24,474 nt of DNA from positions 1 to 24,474 of the forward strand of contig CAMHFM010000001.1 in assembly GCA_946184595.1 (NCBI GenBank), written 5' to 3'. This DNA is from an uncultured Azospirillum sp. (GTDB taxonomy: Bacteria; Pseudomonadota; Alphaproteobacteria; RF32; CAG-239). The translations under genes were made by a program, and so were the position numbers. Below, piece by piece: positions 7,901 through 14,391 of the stretch (the first letter of the stretch is position 1; the number at the start of each line of letters is the position of its first letter). Under the pieces are notes generated by a model. The model was given only the letters and a program-made list of their open reading frames with translations, was not told the origin of the DNA and ran no database searches.

Positions 7901-10478
7901 ACTAGCAAAAGCTGTAAGCGGTGACGGTGCAACAGAAGTTACCGGAGCCGTTACAGTTAATAATACAACTGGTTCAATCGCTCAAGATATCGATATCACA
8001 GCCGGTAGCTTAACAGCAAATGCTGATAAACTCACAGGCGATGATATCAATATTAAGTATGATGCTGAATTAACCTTAACCGGTGGTGAGTTAGATGCAA
8101 ATATTAATGGCTATACTGTTGATCCTCTGGATCCAACAACGACCACATACGGTGCATTGCGTGTTACAGGTGATACAACATTAAACGGAACAACAACTGT
8201 TGATGCTCTCACAGTCGCTGATGATATAACCTTAGATGCTGATGACGATGTAACAGTTAATACCACATTGGCAAATACTGGTACAATTACCGGCGCTGGT
8301 GATTTAACATTACTCGGTGCAGCTATGAGCAATGCTGGTACAATTTCTGCCGCATCTGTAACAGTTGGTGATGGTACAAATGCTGCCGCATTTACCAACA
8401 ACGGTACAATTGGTTCTGCAACAACAGACACAAATGTAACGGTTAGCGATAATGCAGCATTAACAAACAATGCAAACAAGACAATTACTGGTAATGTTAC
8501 AAACGATGGTACGGTTACCAACAATGGTGATATCACAGGTAATGTAACAAACAATGCCGGTGCAACAGCTACCAACGCAGGTAAGATTGCTGGTAATGTA
8601 ACAAACAATGCCGGTGCAACGTTCACAACTGCAGGTGTTGATAATGTAGATGATCCTCAAACAGGTGTGACAGGTACAATTGCAAATGATGGTGCTTTAA
8701 CCTTAACAGATGGCACAGTTGTTGGTGCTGTAACAGGTACAGGTACAACCACAATTTCTGGCGCTGTTGAAAATGGTGCTAGCATTACAGGTAATAATAT
8801 TGCAGTTGCTGCCGGTGGTAAATTAACCACAGCTGCCGATACAATTACGGATAAAGATGGTAGCATTGCTAATGCTGGTACATTGGAATTAACTGGTGGT
8901 GATCTTAACCAAAATGTAACGGGTGGTAATTTGGATATCAATGGTGATGTTGCAATCGCAACAACAGCTGATGTTGTAAGTACCAGTGCAACCACAATTG
9001 AAGCCGGAAAGACATTAACTGCCGGAGATAAAGCTGTTACTTTAGGTGATACAACCATCAACGGTACATTAGATGTCGGCACGAATGATAACGTAACGAC
9101 AGGTAATACAACAGTTGGTGCTACTGGTTCTGTTGGTGTAAAAATCACAGATTTAGCCAATGGTTCTAGTACCTATACTGGTGGTCAATTAAATGTAAAC
9201 GGTAATCTCACAACCGACTCAGACAGTAAATTAAAACTGGATATTGCTGATGGCTTGTTAGAAGATCAACACAGTCATAGTGGTAGCTTAGATGTGGTTG
9301 ACGTAGCAGGTACTGGTGGATTCACAGGCGATCAAATTGAAGTCAGCGGAGACTACGAGGTTACAGTCAATCCGAATGGTTCAATTGTCATCGTTAACAA
9401 GAATTCTTACGCTGATGTCAGCAACGCCGCAATCGGTAGCGCTAACAACGTTGCAACCGCAACCGGTTGGGATAATGCAACCAACTTACCTGACGGTAGC
9501 TTGGCTAGAGACATTCAAAAGACTTTGAACAAGATTTCTAAGAATAATCCGGGCGCTTATGTCAATGCATTGACAAATCTCGCTCCGACAGATTCTGCAC
9601 TGTATCAAAGTGTAGCCTTAGAAGTCAGCAACTTGATCAACGAACAAGTTACAGATCGTCTGAAGTCTCAAGGTATGAACTCTGGTGATGTCTTTGAACG
9701 TCAAGGCGCTTGGGTCAAGACCTTCTATAGCCACGCTGAACAAGACAGCGATCGTAGCACTCCAGGCTTTACTGGTAAAACAAAAGGTATCGCTTTCGGT
9801 TTGGATGGACAAGTTGATGAGAATACAACAGTTGGTGTTGGTTATTCTTACAACACAACCGATGCAGACTCTCTGAACAGAGATATTGATATTACAGGCC
9901 ATAACATCTTTGCTTATGGAAAATATCAACCGTCTTCATGGTTCGTCCGTGGTATGGTCAACTATGGTTTGTCTGATTACGAAGAGAAATCACATGTTCT
10001 CGGTTTCGTAAAGACTGCTGATTATGATGTCAAGAACTATGGTTTTAGAACATATGTCGGCTATGACTTACCGAATGGTTTCACTCCGGAAGCTGGTTTA
10101 CGTTATACTCACCTGACTGTTGAGAACTATATGGATAGTTTAGGTCAAGTTGTTCGTACGGATGATATTGATATCTTGACGGCAACATTGGGTGTTAACT
10201 TCCAAAAAGACGTAGAAACCTTTGGTTACAAGTGGACACCAAAAGCTCACTTCGGCGTTACATATGATTTGGCTAACGACGGAGCTGACGCATCAGTCGT
10301 CCTCGGCAACAGTGCATATAATATCAACGGCGAAGCTTTAGATCGCTTTGGTATTGAAGCTGGTGTCGGTGCAGAAATAAATATGGGAGATTGGAGCTTA
10401 TCTGCTGAGTATGAATACGGATATCGTGATAATTTCGAAAATCATACAGGTATGTTACAATTGAAATATAATTTCTAA
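1971..10478 (+). CDS. Giant autotransporter adhesin with Pmp-like repeats
   Basis: A 2835-residue type Va secreted surface protein. The N-terminus has a long charged region, then a hydrophobic core and a likely signal peptidase site after ASPSWA (about residues 36-41). The passenger is Thr/Asn/Gly/Ala-rich and, apart from the signal peptide, I see no Cys in it. Two blocks of GGA[IVL] motifs with F-x-x-N partners lie at about residues 286-572 and 953-1040. They resemble chlamydial Pmp repeats, which fold as beta-helix. Long stretches of NAGTI-type repeats follow. A helical linker at about 2508-2570 leads to the autotransporter beta-barrel (about 2577-2835), which ends LQLKYNF with the expected C-terminal Phe. 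It is predicted to be exported by Sec, inserted by BAM and displayed on the cell surface, probably as an adhesin. Its ligand is unknown. A single terminator follows. The barrel identification is firm and the adhesin role is inferred. Confidence 0.93.
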   Translation: MRYTRTAITQLTKMYRSVLKKCAFLNALILTGVVAASPSWADYIDYINTETTAFQFGDVSIAGQEYMDNTAFGGRRGAWTDGKYLNTFPQYQLEGRSFGLSGSKAYVGPVELTLRELTDADHLIYNYQLNGDDVDLANLAHVDFGNTQSEIVAGVAGVIGADNAQYTAPGVVAFANRDDSKAAGSMTITNSNMVIDGATVNANTINVSSSNLTFAKKGADLLTAGLSPEVRFYTNAASIDSDGKSALNADTMTFDGSRVVVNAGAELTINPTTSATISNATTEGNGGAVYNQGTMNIGSSTFDGNTTASRGGAIFNYGTTSIDGATFTGNRTTSTSYPSQGGAIYNAGDVEYLDKYGILTISNSTFGDANDNTKGNIAMQGGAISNDSGNGYNAELTLNNTNFYYNKAQSSADGGYSALGGAIHSTLNDADVIVNGDTTFKGNSAIGYSAEGGAIYNSSWGKFTFNDTVTFDSNIAEDTNGANGGQGGAISNADGTMVFKDLATFTNNKAIGDGQTSGGALYNANETTFENGATFTGNEAMYGGAIFNGGTVNLTDASFTDNTAGDEGGAIFTYGGTVNINAVNSDVAFSSNTANGNANDITNYKSTINLNAASGKTIALEGGIDGLASMVAQNKVNITGAGTVEASTIKNQTVAVKGGELHLSNGEADGSNLAGSTVTVASGAIANTIDKTINNYSDKITLADGAKVKLDADLTGTGTIDTFAGSGSINIDGVNITSDGAGGSLTVAAGATIVVAENTTAYTTDKKYKVTGSASAGDGNITITQQTGAGGLEQAVDDTVPGTTQTVTYNLTNNDTVDSDVKVEKANFTINGDGTGALDKGVTLTAELGVDGNSTLTIDNTKIAGDGGSLSNDAGGTVNINESNIGVNMNINGTTTVKDTTFDHSVIHVGANGKLISDPTVYNGGVIVLDDPTAVVTTDGDTFQNTDRTGYNGGAIDASAGGSVTLTNNTVTNNKADAGAGIYAGANANTSITGGAFTSNSAVAGNGGAIYNAGALTVTDANFDTNTATGLGGAIYSTAAATINATGANVSFTGNTAGGNANDIYMQGADGADVTLALNAADGKSITLGSGIGGQYYDINVNATTTGNVALGDVAGVDAITVGGGAVSATTVDANALTLNDGTFTTTGVSTIDTLNTAAGKTFTANADLTVQGGTNAGTINGTGNVTLLGADMTNAGTISGTGTTTIGNGVDAAKLTNSGTITGSDIVISANATLNTAADTVTDADGIANAGTLNLAGGAGAGTAKALTSAMTGTGTTNITGFVTNDKSIAQGTVNVGTDDGLTVVAGNLANSAAIAADVVVNNQSTLTNNATGVIGSADPADIATDDYSLTVGTHATATNSGTINVAELGTWGNFTNAAGATINATGIENTFDGTANTGVFTNAGTINGNITNKAGATGVAGTFTNAATGTINGQFINQTGGTYTNNNKSLGAVGNFGTFNNAGQQGTRLGTVADYAAGVTNNANATLNNNANGDIFYVVNNANGTVNNAEGATIKHIDNGGAVVNNGTITGGIENYAGATLTSNASNITSASNYFKNDGTVTFTGGTIQRDIAKVTAGGGIVEIAGDVAVSANKTITDNSVKLTSGKFDVTALADSGAIDLSTLGTGLVANGGTLSVVDNAYETVTLGDVNTTAGNLNVAIDAALTSTGDPAVGQADVISIAAGKAVTGTNTIDISNIHITTEPVKTEFTFQVADDSAKANVSLSKTTITAGTDIPTASIGNLLLSYDNTTGIITGGHSDLANAINSTLATKAYTMGADEVVAANSVLAGTSLSITGGNTTAAGDLTVGDGKTLTLNNTTFAADLANAGNLNLGGTTTINGKVSGVGGATVLADSTVAINDTFTQNSLTIAAPSDGEHATTVTANASNLIIATGIDNDGTLSLTGGTLASAVSGDGSTVIDGTVSSTAAISNTAGITVKAATTADPSVASQLTIGASNVGAAVDNDGKLILQAGELAKAVSGDGATEVTGAVTVNNTTGSIAQDIDITAGSLTANADKLTGDDINIKYDAELTLTGGELDANINGYTVDPLDPTTTTYGALRVTGDTTLNGTTTVDALTVADDITLDADDDVTVNTTLANTGTITGAGDLTLLGAAMSNAGTISAASVTVGDGTNAAAFTNNGTIGSATTDTNVTVSDNAALTNNANKTITGNVTNDGTVTNNGDITGNVTNNAGATATNAGKIAGNVTNNAGATFTTAGVDNVDDPQTGVTGTIANDGALTLTDGTVVGAVTGTGTTTISGAVENGASITGNNIAVAAGGKLTTAADTITDKDGSIANAGTLELTGGDLNQNVTGGNLDINGDVAIATTADVVSTSATTIEAGKTLTAGDKAVTLGDTTINGTLDVGTNDNVTTGNTTVGATGSVGVKITDLANGSSTYTGGQLNVNGNLTTDSDSKLKLDIADGLLEDQHSHSGSLDVVDVAGTGGFTGDQIEVSGDYEVTVNPNGSIVIVNKNSYADVSNAAIGSANNVATATGWDNATNLPDGSLARDIQKTLNKISKNNPGAYVNALTNLAPTDSALYQSVALEVSNLINEQVTDRLKSQGMNSGDVFERQGAWVKTFYSHAEQDSDRSTPGFTGKTKGIAFGLDGQVDENTTVGVGYSYNTTDADSLNRDIDITGHNIFAYGKYQPSSWFVRGMVNYGLSDYEEKSHVLGFVKTADYDVKNYGFRTYVGYDLPNGFTPEAGLRYTHLTVENYMDSLGQVVRTDDIDILTATLGVNFQKDVETFGYKWTPKAHFGVTYDLANDGADASVVLGNSAYNINGEALDRFGIEAGVGAEINMGDWSLSAEYEYGYRDNFENHTGMLQLKYNF
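2826..3690 (+). repeat. Pmp-like GGA[IVL] repeat block 1 in the autotransporter
   Basis: Ten GGA[IVL] motifs (such as GGAVYN, GGAIFN, GGAIYN, GGALYN) spaced mostly 25-40 residues apart, many followed by F-T-x-N or F-x-x-N. Each pair probably marks a turn of a beta-helix. Confidence 0.75.
4827..5090 (+). repeat. Pmp-like GGA[IVL] repeat block 2 in the autotransporter
   Basis: Three GGAI motifs plus one variant (AGAGIY), with F-T-x-N and F-D-x-N partners. The end of this block is a clear copy of the end of block 1 (see findings). Confidence 0.7.
8538..8620 (+). repeat. 29-base perfect direct repeat, 54-base period
   Basis: Positions 8538-8566 and 8592-8620 are identical, starting GGTAATGTAAC and ending GCCGGTGCAAC. 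They encode GNVTNNAGAT units with an 18-residue period. A third, diverged unit precedes them near 8490. Exact identity at the DNA level suggests recent duplication or slippage. Confidence 0.8.
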
Positions 10479-10488
10479 GAGACCTGAA

Positions 10489-10527
10489 AAAATAAAAAAA
10501 ACCGCTGAGAAATCAGCGGTTTTTTTT
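10489..10527. terminator. Bidirectional terminator between autotransporter and HAD gene
   Basis: Perfect 8-bp stem ACCGCTGA (10501-10508) / TCAGCGGT (10513-10520) with a GAAA tetraloop. A T-run lies on the right (10521-10527) and an A-run on the left (10489-10500), so it can end both the rightward adhesin transcript and the leftward hydrolase transcript. Confidence 0.9.
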
Positions 10528-10530
10528 GTG

Positions 10531-11355
10531 TTAAGCTCTTAAATCGTGTTCGGCTTTGATTTTGCGTAACCAAGCTTTGATAATCTCATCCATCTTGCTT
10601 CCTTCTGAGTAATCAGCCGGAGCGATGTTATTGACACGCTCTTGAGCCAGAAGCTTTTCGGCATATCGACTACCTTGCTTGGTATGCGGACGATAAACAG
10701 CAATAGCGCATCCGTTGGAGTTACGAAGAGTTGCCATACAAGGTACGTCTGTTAAACCGTCACCGATATAAAGCATTTGCTCAAACGGAATAGCTCTTTG
10801 CTCATGAGGCATCTTTTCATTCACGGAGATATCTAACTCATCGAGACATCCTTTGTTGATACGGTAAAGATATTGTGTCTTAGTCGTGTAATTCACAATT
10901 TGTGCCGGCCAAAAAGGAACCCCGTTTGCATCATACATAAAGGAATTGGCATAAATCTTGGTAAATTCCTTACTGATAGGACAACCGGCAACAATCTCCT
11001 TTAATCCGGAAGAAAGCAGAAAATGCTGCAATTCAATACCATTCTTTTTTGCATAAGCGTTAATACGTTTGAACCATGTGTCAACACCGGGAAAAAGCGG
11101 AATATCTTTTCCGAAATTTGCCAAATCTTCTTTGCGGAATGAAATATGTTTTGCCTTAGCTTCCTCATACATAAGATACATGTAACACAAATTTTTATCG
11201 GCAAATTGAGTGGCAGAAAGAGTATCGGATTTTTTCCAGAAACTCTTAGGTGTTGTCTTTAAGGTTTTCATAAAACCGTACTCTTGCATATTGCCTGGGG
11301 CAAGAGTACCATCGAAGTCGTAGCATATAGCTACCTTAATCAAAGATTTCTTCAT
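10531..11355 (-). CDS. HAD-superfamily hydrolase (phosphatase-like)
   Basis: A 274-residue soluble protein of the haloacid dehalogenase superfamily, members of which are mostly phosphatases acting through an aspartyl-phosphate. Motif I is DFDGTL with D13 (nucleophile) and D15. Motif II is the Ser of LLSSG (about 115-116). A Lys near 168 could be the motif III lysine, and GDGLTD (198-203) supplies the Mg-binding acids. The segment between motifs I and II (about 20-110) is an all-alpha C1-type cap, as in phosphoserine phosphatase-like enzymes. The substrate cannot be read from sequence. I see no clear Shine-Dalgarno before the ATG, but a good promoter lies 45 bases upstream. Monocistronic and convergent with the autotransporter. 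Confidence 0.85.
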   Translation of the reverse strand: MKKSLIKVAICYDFDGTLAPGNMQEYGFMKTLKTTPKSFWKKSDTLSATQFADKNLCYMYLMYEEAKAKHISFRKEDLANFGKDIPLFPGVDTWFKRINAYAKKNGIELQHFLLSSGLKEIVAGCPISKEFTKIYANSFMYDANGVPFWPAQIVNYTTKTQYLYRINKGCLDELDISVNEKMPHEQRAIPFEQMLYIGDGLTDVPCMATLRNSNGCAIAVYRPHTKQGSRYAEKLLAQERVNNIAPADYSEGSKMDEIIKAWLRKIKAEHDLRA

Positions 11356-11399
11356 AATAATCGGTATATATTTTTTTATAATAATTTATTTTCTGACTA

Positions 11400-11428
11400 T
11401 TTATAGGCTGATTTACCTTGAGAGTCAA
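11400..11428 (-). promoter_or_regulatory. Promoter of the HAD hydrolase gene
   Basis: On the minus strand: TTGACT (11428-11423), exact 17-base spacer, TATAAA (11405-11400). The -35 box overlaps a GANTC site (11422-11426), as in the promoter at 401-429. Confidence 0.65.
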
Positions 11429-11480
11429 TAAAAGAGGTGTTTTAAAAAAGGAATTAAGACAAAATTAAAAATAAAATTAT

Positions 11481-11510
11481 TATAATTTCATTCATACCGC
11501 ATATTGAGGA
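11481..11510 (+). promoter_or_regulatory. -10 box and ribosome binding site of the deaminase gene
   Basis: TATAAT at 11481-11486, with only a weak -35 candidate (AAGACA at 11456-11461, 19-base spacer). GAGGA at 11506-11510 lies 8 bases before the ATG at 11519 and fixes that start. Confidence 0.5.
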
Positions 11511-11518
11511 TTTTTTTG

Positions 11519-12055
11519 ATGAATAATACAGTTATTGCTAACGAAGAAATAGATCAAAACAAATTAAATAAGGCTAAAAAAATCATTTTGGAATTGCAAA
11601 ATGACTTGAGAACATATATTGCAAACGGTTCCGGACCTTTTTTAGCCGCTATTTATGATGAAAAAGGAAATCTAATAGCAAAAGCCGCTAATAGTGTTGT
11701 TTCTGAAAAATGCAGTCATAATCATGCTGAAATGAATACGATAAAAGCAGCAGAAAAGGCTTTAGATACATACGATTTATCTTCTCATAACCTAAGCCTT
11801 TATGTGACAGCTGAGCCATGTATGATGTGTTTAGGGGGAATTATGTGGTCAGGTATTCGAGAAGTTTATTATGGTGTGCCGTCAAAAAGCGTTGAAACCA
11901 TAACCGGTTTTGACGAAGGATTTAAGCCGGATTGGTTGAATGAATTTAAAAACCGCAACATCACGGTTTATGGTAATATTGAGGTTGAAGCCGGAGAAAA
12001 TGTTTTGAGAGAATATGTTGCTCTCGGACATACGGTTTATCAGCCGGAAAGATAG
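11519..12055 (+). CDS. Nucleoside/guanine deaminase-like protein (CDA fold)
   Basis: A 178-residue zinc deaminase of the cytidine/deoxycytidylate deaminase superfamily. The zinc site is HAE (H69, E71 as proton shuttle) and PCMMC (C101, C104), followed by GGIMWSGIREVYYG. The layout and the GFDEGF segment near the C-terminus look most like COG0590-type guanine or nucleoside deaminases rather than the shorter tRNA adenosine deaminase TadA, but the substrate is not certain. An upstream in-frame TTG at 11504 would overlap the Shine-Dalgarno and is not used here. Divergent from the HAD gene, sharing a 163-base promoter region. No terminator is seen after it. Confidence 0.85.
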   Translation: MNNTVIANEEIDQNKLNKAKKIILELQNDLRTYIANGSGPFLAAIYDEKGNLIAKAANSVVSEKCSHNHAEMNTIKAAEKALDTYDLSSHNLSLYVTAEPCMMCLGGIMWSGIREVYYGVPSKSVETITGFDEGFKPDWLNEFKNRNITVYGNIEVEAGENVLREYVALGHTVYQPER

Positions 12056-12115
12056 TGTTAAAAACTAAATAATATACCCCAAAAGACTAATACTATAATC
12101 GATATTTTCAAGGGC

Positions 12116-12187
12116 CTGACTCTCATCTAAAATAACCTTGTAATGTTGGCAAAATTAAGTTGCAATATCCGAAAAAAAAACTATAAT
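12116..12187 (+). promoter_or_regulatory. Tandem promoters of the hydCBA operon
   Basis: Proximal: TTGCAA (12160-12165), 16-base spacer, TATAAT (12182-12187), a strong match. Distal: CTGACT (12116-12121), 17-base spacer, TGTAAT (12139-12144), whose -35 overlaps GANTC at 12118-12122. I see no clear FNR or Rex dyad nearby. AGGAG follows at 12215. Confidence 0.6.
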
Positions 12188-12225
12188 GCGGACAGAAAAT
12201 TAAACTTTAATTTTAGGAGATGAAT

Positions 12226-12705
12226 ATGGATAATGAGCCTTGTTTAGGTTGCCAAGTTGGTGACAAATGGCGCAAGAAACGCGGATCTCTTATTATGGCT
12301 TTGCACGAAATTCAAGGTGCTAAAGGCTATGTTGATTGGAAAGACGCAACAGATCTTTCTCAAACAATGGGAATTCCGCTTGCCCGCATTTATGAAGTTT
12401 TGACGTTTTATAACTTCTTTAAACTTGTTGCTCCGGGAAAAGCAGTTATTTCTGTCTGCACAGGAACAGCGTGCTATCTGAAAGGTAATGACAAGGTTCT
12501 CGAAAAATTCAAATCCGAACTGAAAATTAAAGAGGGAGAAAGTACTCCCGACGGACTGTTCCATTTACAATGCGTACGTTGTGTCGGTTGCTGCGGTTTG
12601 GCACCGGTTTGCGTCGTAAATGGTAAAACATACGGCCGTATGACACCGGAACAAGTGCCTGGAATCTTAAATGAATGGCGTGAAAAATTTAAGGAGGAGG
12701 CATAA
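12226..12705 (+). CDS. hydC: [FeFe] hydrogenase subunit HydC (NuoE-like [2Fe-2S])
   Basis: A 159-residue thioredoxin-fold [2Fe-2S] protein homologous to NuoE and HndA, the small subunit of the bifurcating hydrogenase. A helical N-terminal domain (about 1-65) precedes the Fe-S domain. Cluster ligands are C78 and C83 (C-x4-C in VCTGTAC) and C119 and C123 (C-x3-C in CVGCCGLAP). An extra CLGC sits at residues 6-9. The start at 12226 is preferred because an ATG at 12220 lies inside the AGGAGA ribosome binding site. First gene of the hydCBA operon, ending 1 base before hydB. The gene order C-B-A is that of known trimeric hydrogenases such as Thermotoga's. Confidence 0.92.
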   Translation: MDNEPCLGCQVGDKWRKKRGSLIMALHEIQGAKGYVDWKDATDLSQTMGIPLARIYEVLTFYNFFKLVAPGKAVISVCTGTACYLKGNDKVLEKFKSELKIKEGESTPDGLFHLQCVRCVGCCGLAPVCVVNGKTYGRMTPEQVPGILNEWREKFKEEA

Positions 12706-12706
12706 T

Positions 12707-14386
12707 ATGGTAGATATGGCTGAAATTATGAAAAAGTTTGATATTCATGAAATTGCGAAAAACAAACTTGCTGAAATTGAAAAGTATGAATGTAGTATTT
12801 ATTGTTGTCATTCTACCGGTTGTAAGTCTTCCGGAAGTGATGATTTAATTGCTCTTATCCATAGCATCTTAGAAGAAAAAGGTTTAACTGATAAAGTTCG
12901 TGTTGTTGCAACCGGATGTATGGGACTTTGCGCACAAGGTCCGCTTATTAGGGTTGAGATTAAAGGTAAAAAAGACATTTTGTTTAAGCGCCTTAATCAA
13001 GAAGCAACTCGCTCTATTATGGAAAAATATGTCGTTCCGGCTCTCGGTACAAACGGTGAAATGCCTATTGCTGAAGAGTTAAAACCATATGTTTTATCTC
13101 TTGATTTGCCGTTCTTTACAAAACAAGAAAAAGTTGTTTTGAAAAATGCCGGACATATCGATCCTGAAGATATTACCGAATACATGGCTCGCGGTGGTTA
13201 CTTGGCTTTAGAAAAAGCTTTGAAGACAATGACCCCGGCACAAGTCGTTGATGAAATTAAAAAATCTGGTTTGCGTGGCCGTGGTGGCGGTGGTTTCTCA
13301 ACCGGTATGAAATGGGAATTAGCTGCTAAAGTTCCGACAATTGATGAAAAATTCATCATTTGTAATGGTGATGAAGGCGACCCAGGAGCTTATATGGATC
13401 GTTCTATTTTGGAAGGTGATCCGCATGCCGTTATTGAAGGTATGATGATTGCTGCTTATGCAATCGGTGCAACAGAAGGTTGGTTCTATGTTCGTGCTGA
13501 ATATCCGTTGGCTGTTGAACGCTTAAAGAAAGCTATCCAAGCCTGCAAAAAGAATATGTTGCTCGGTAAAAATATTATGGGTACGGATTTCTCATTTAAT
13601 GTTGATATTCGTTTGGGTGCCGGCGCATTCGTTTGCGGTGAGGAAACAGCGTTAATTCATTCTATTGAAGGCGCTCGCGGTACACCACGTCCGAGACCAC
13701 CATATCCGACGAATAAAGGTCTGTGGGGTAAGCCATCTTGCGTTAATAACGTTGAAACCTTGGCAAACGTTTCAAAGATTTTATTGAAGGGCGCTGATTG
13801 GTTTGCTTCTTTCGGAACAGAAACTTCTAAAGGAACAAAAGTTTTCGCCTTAACAGGACAAGTCGAACATTCCGGCTTGATTGAAGTTCCGATGGGAACA
13901 ACAATTAACGAAATCGTTAATGAAATCGGTGGCGGTGTTCCTCAGGGAAAAACTTTGAAAGCTGTTCAAACAGGTGGTCCGTCTGGAGGTGTTATTCCTG
14001 CTAAATATATGGATATGCCGGTTTGCTATGAAGAGTTGAAAAAACTTGGTTCTATTATGGGATCAGGTGGTATGATTGTTATTGATGACTCTTCTGATAT
14101 GGTTTCATTGGCTAAATTCTATTTGGATTTCACAGTTGATGAATCTTGCGGTAAATGCGCACCATGCCGAATTGGTGGTAAGCAGATGTTGATACTCCTT
14201 GATAAAATTAATCGTGGTCGCGGTAAAAAGAAAGATTTGGAGCAATTGAGAAAAATTGCTTATGCAATGCAGAAAGCTTCACTTTGCGGTTTAGGTCAGA
14301 CAGCGCCAAATCCGGTTTTATCAACGCTTCGTTTCTATGAAGAAGAATATACAAATAAACTGCTTGACGGTAAAGATAAGGAGTAA
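12707..14386 (+). CDS. hydB: [FeFe] hydrogenase subunit HydB (NuoF-like flavoprotein)
   Basis: A 559-residue NAD(H)- and FMN-binding subunit. In bifurcating hydrogenases this subunit is where NADH and ferredoxin electron paths are joined. Domains: an N-terminal thioredoxin-like [2Fe-2S] domain with C34/C39 and C71/C75; FMN/NADH-binding NuoF core with GLRGRGGGGFSTG (188-200) and NGDEGDPGAYMDR (220-232); SLBB segment (about 378-440); [4Fe-4S] site C481, C484, C487 and C527. It ends at DGKDKE and lacks the C-terminal two-cluster ferredoxin domain that I recall in Thermotoga HydB. The start at 12707 follows AAGGAGGAGG and leaves 1 base after the hydC stop. A start inside hydC at 12671 is rejected. 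Confidence 0.93.
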   Translation: MVDMAEIMKKFDIHEIAKNKLAEIEKYECSIYCCHSTGCKSSGSDDLIALIHSILEEKGLTDKVRVVATGCMGLCAQGPLIRVEIKGKKDILFKRLNQEATRSIMEKYVVPALGTNGEMPIAEELKPYVLSLDLPFFTKQEKVVLKNAGHIDPEDITEYMARGGYLALEKALKTMTPAQVVDEIKKSGLRGRGGGGFSTGMKWELAAKVPTIDEKFIICNGDEGDPGAYMDRSILEGDPHAVIEGMMIAAYAIGATEGWFYVRAEYPLAVERLKKAIQACKKNMLLGKNIMGTDFSFNVDIRLGAGAFVCGEETALIHSIEGARGTPRPRPPYPTNKGLWGKPSCVNNVETLANVSKILLKGADWFASFGTETSKGTKVFALTGQVEHSGLIEVPMGTTINEIVNEIGGGVPQGKTLKAVQTGGPSGGVIPAKYMDMPVCYEELKKLGSIMGSGGMIVIDDSSDMVSLAKFYLDFTVDESCGKCAPCRIGGKQMLILLDKINRGRGKKKDLEQLRKIAYAMQKASLCGLGQTAPNPVLSTLRFYEEEYTNKLLDGKDKE

Positions 14387-14391
14387 TCAAG

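Noticed and set aside
8460..8660. Repeat spacing suggestive of a CRISPR array
   Set aside because: The repeats are in frame with the autotransporter, encode its passenger units, and the segments between them are diverged copies rather than unique spacers.
5483..9160. Long open frames antisense to the autotransporter (about 5483-5962, 8111-8626 and 8657-9160)
   Set aside because: They are low-complexity Val/Ala/Pro/Thr-rich mirror images of the biased Thr/Asn/Gly/Ala codons of the real gene, with no ribosome binding site or recognisable domain.
11504..11518. TTG start five codons upstream for the deaminase
   Set aside because: It would place the start codon within the GAGGA ribosome binding site that serves the ATG at 11519.
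12671..12706. Upstream ATG for hydB inside hydC
   Set aside because: The AAGGAGGAGG site lies after it and directly before the ATG at 12707. The extra residues are not part of the family.
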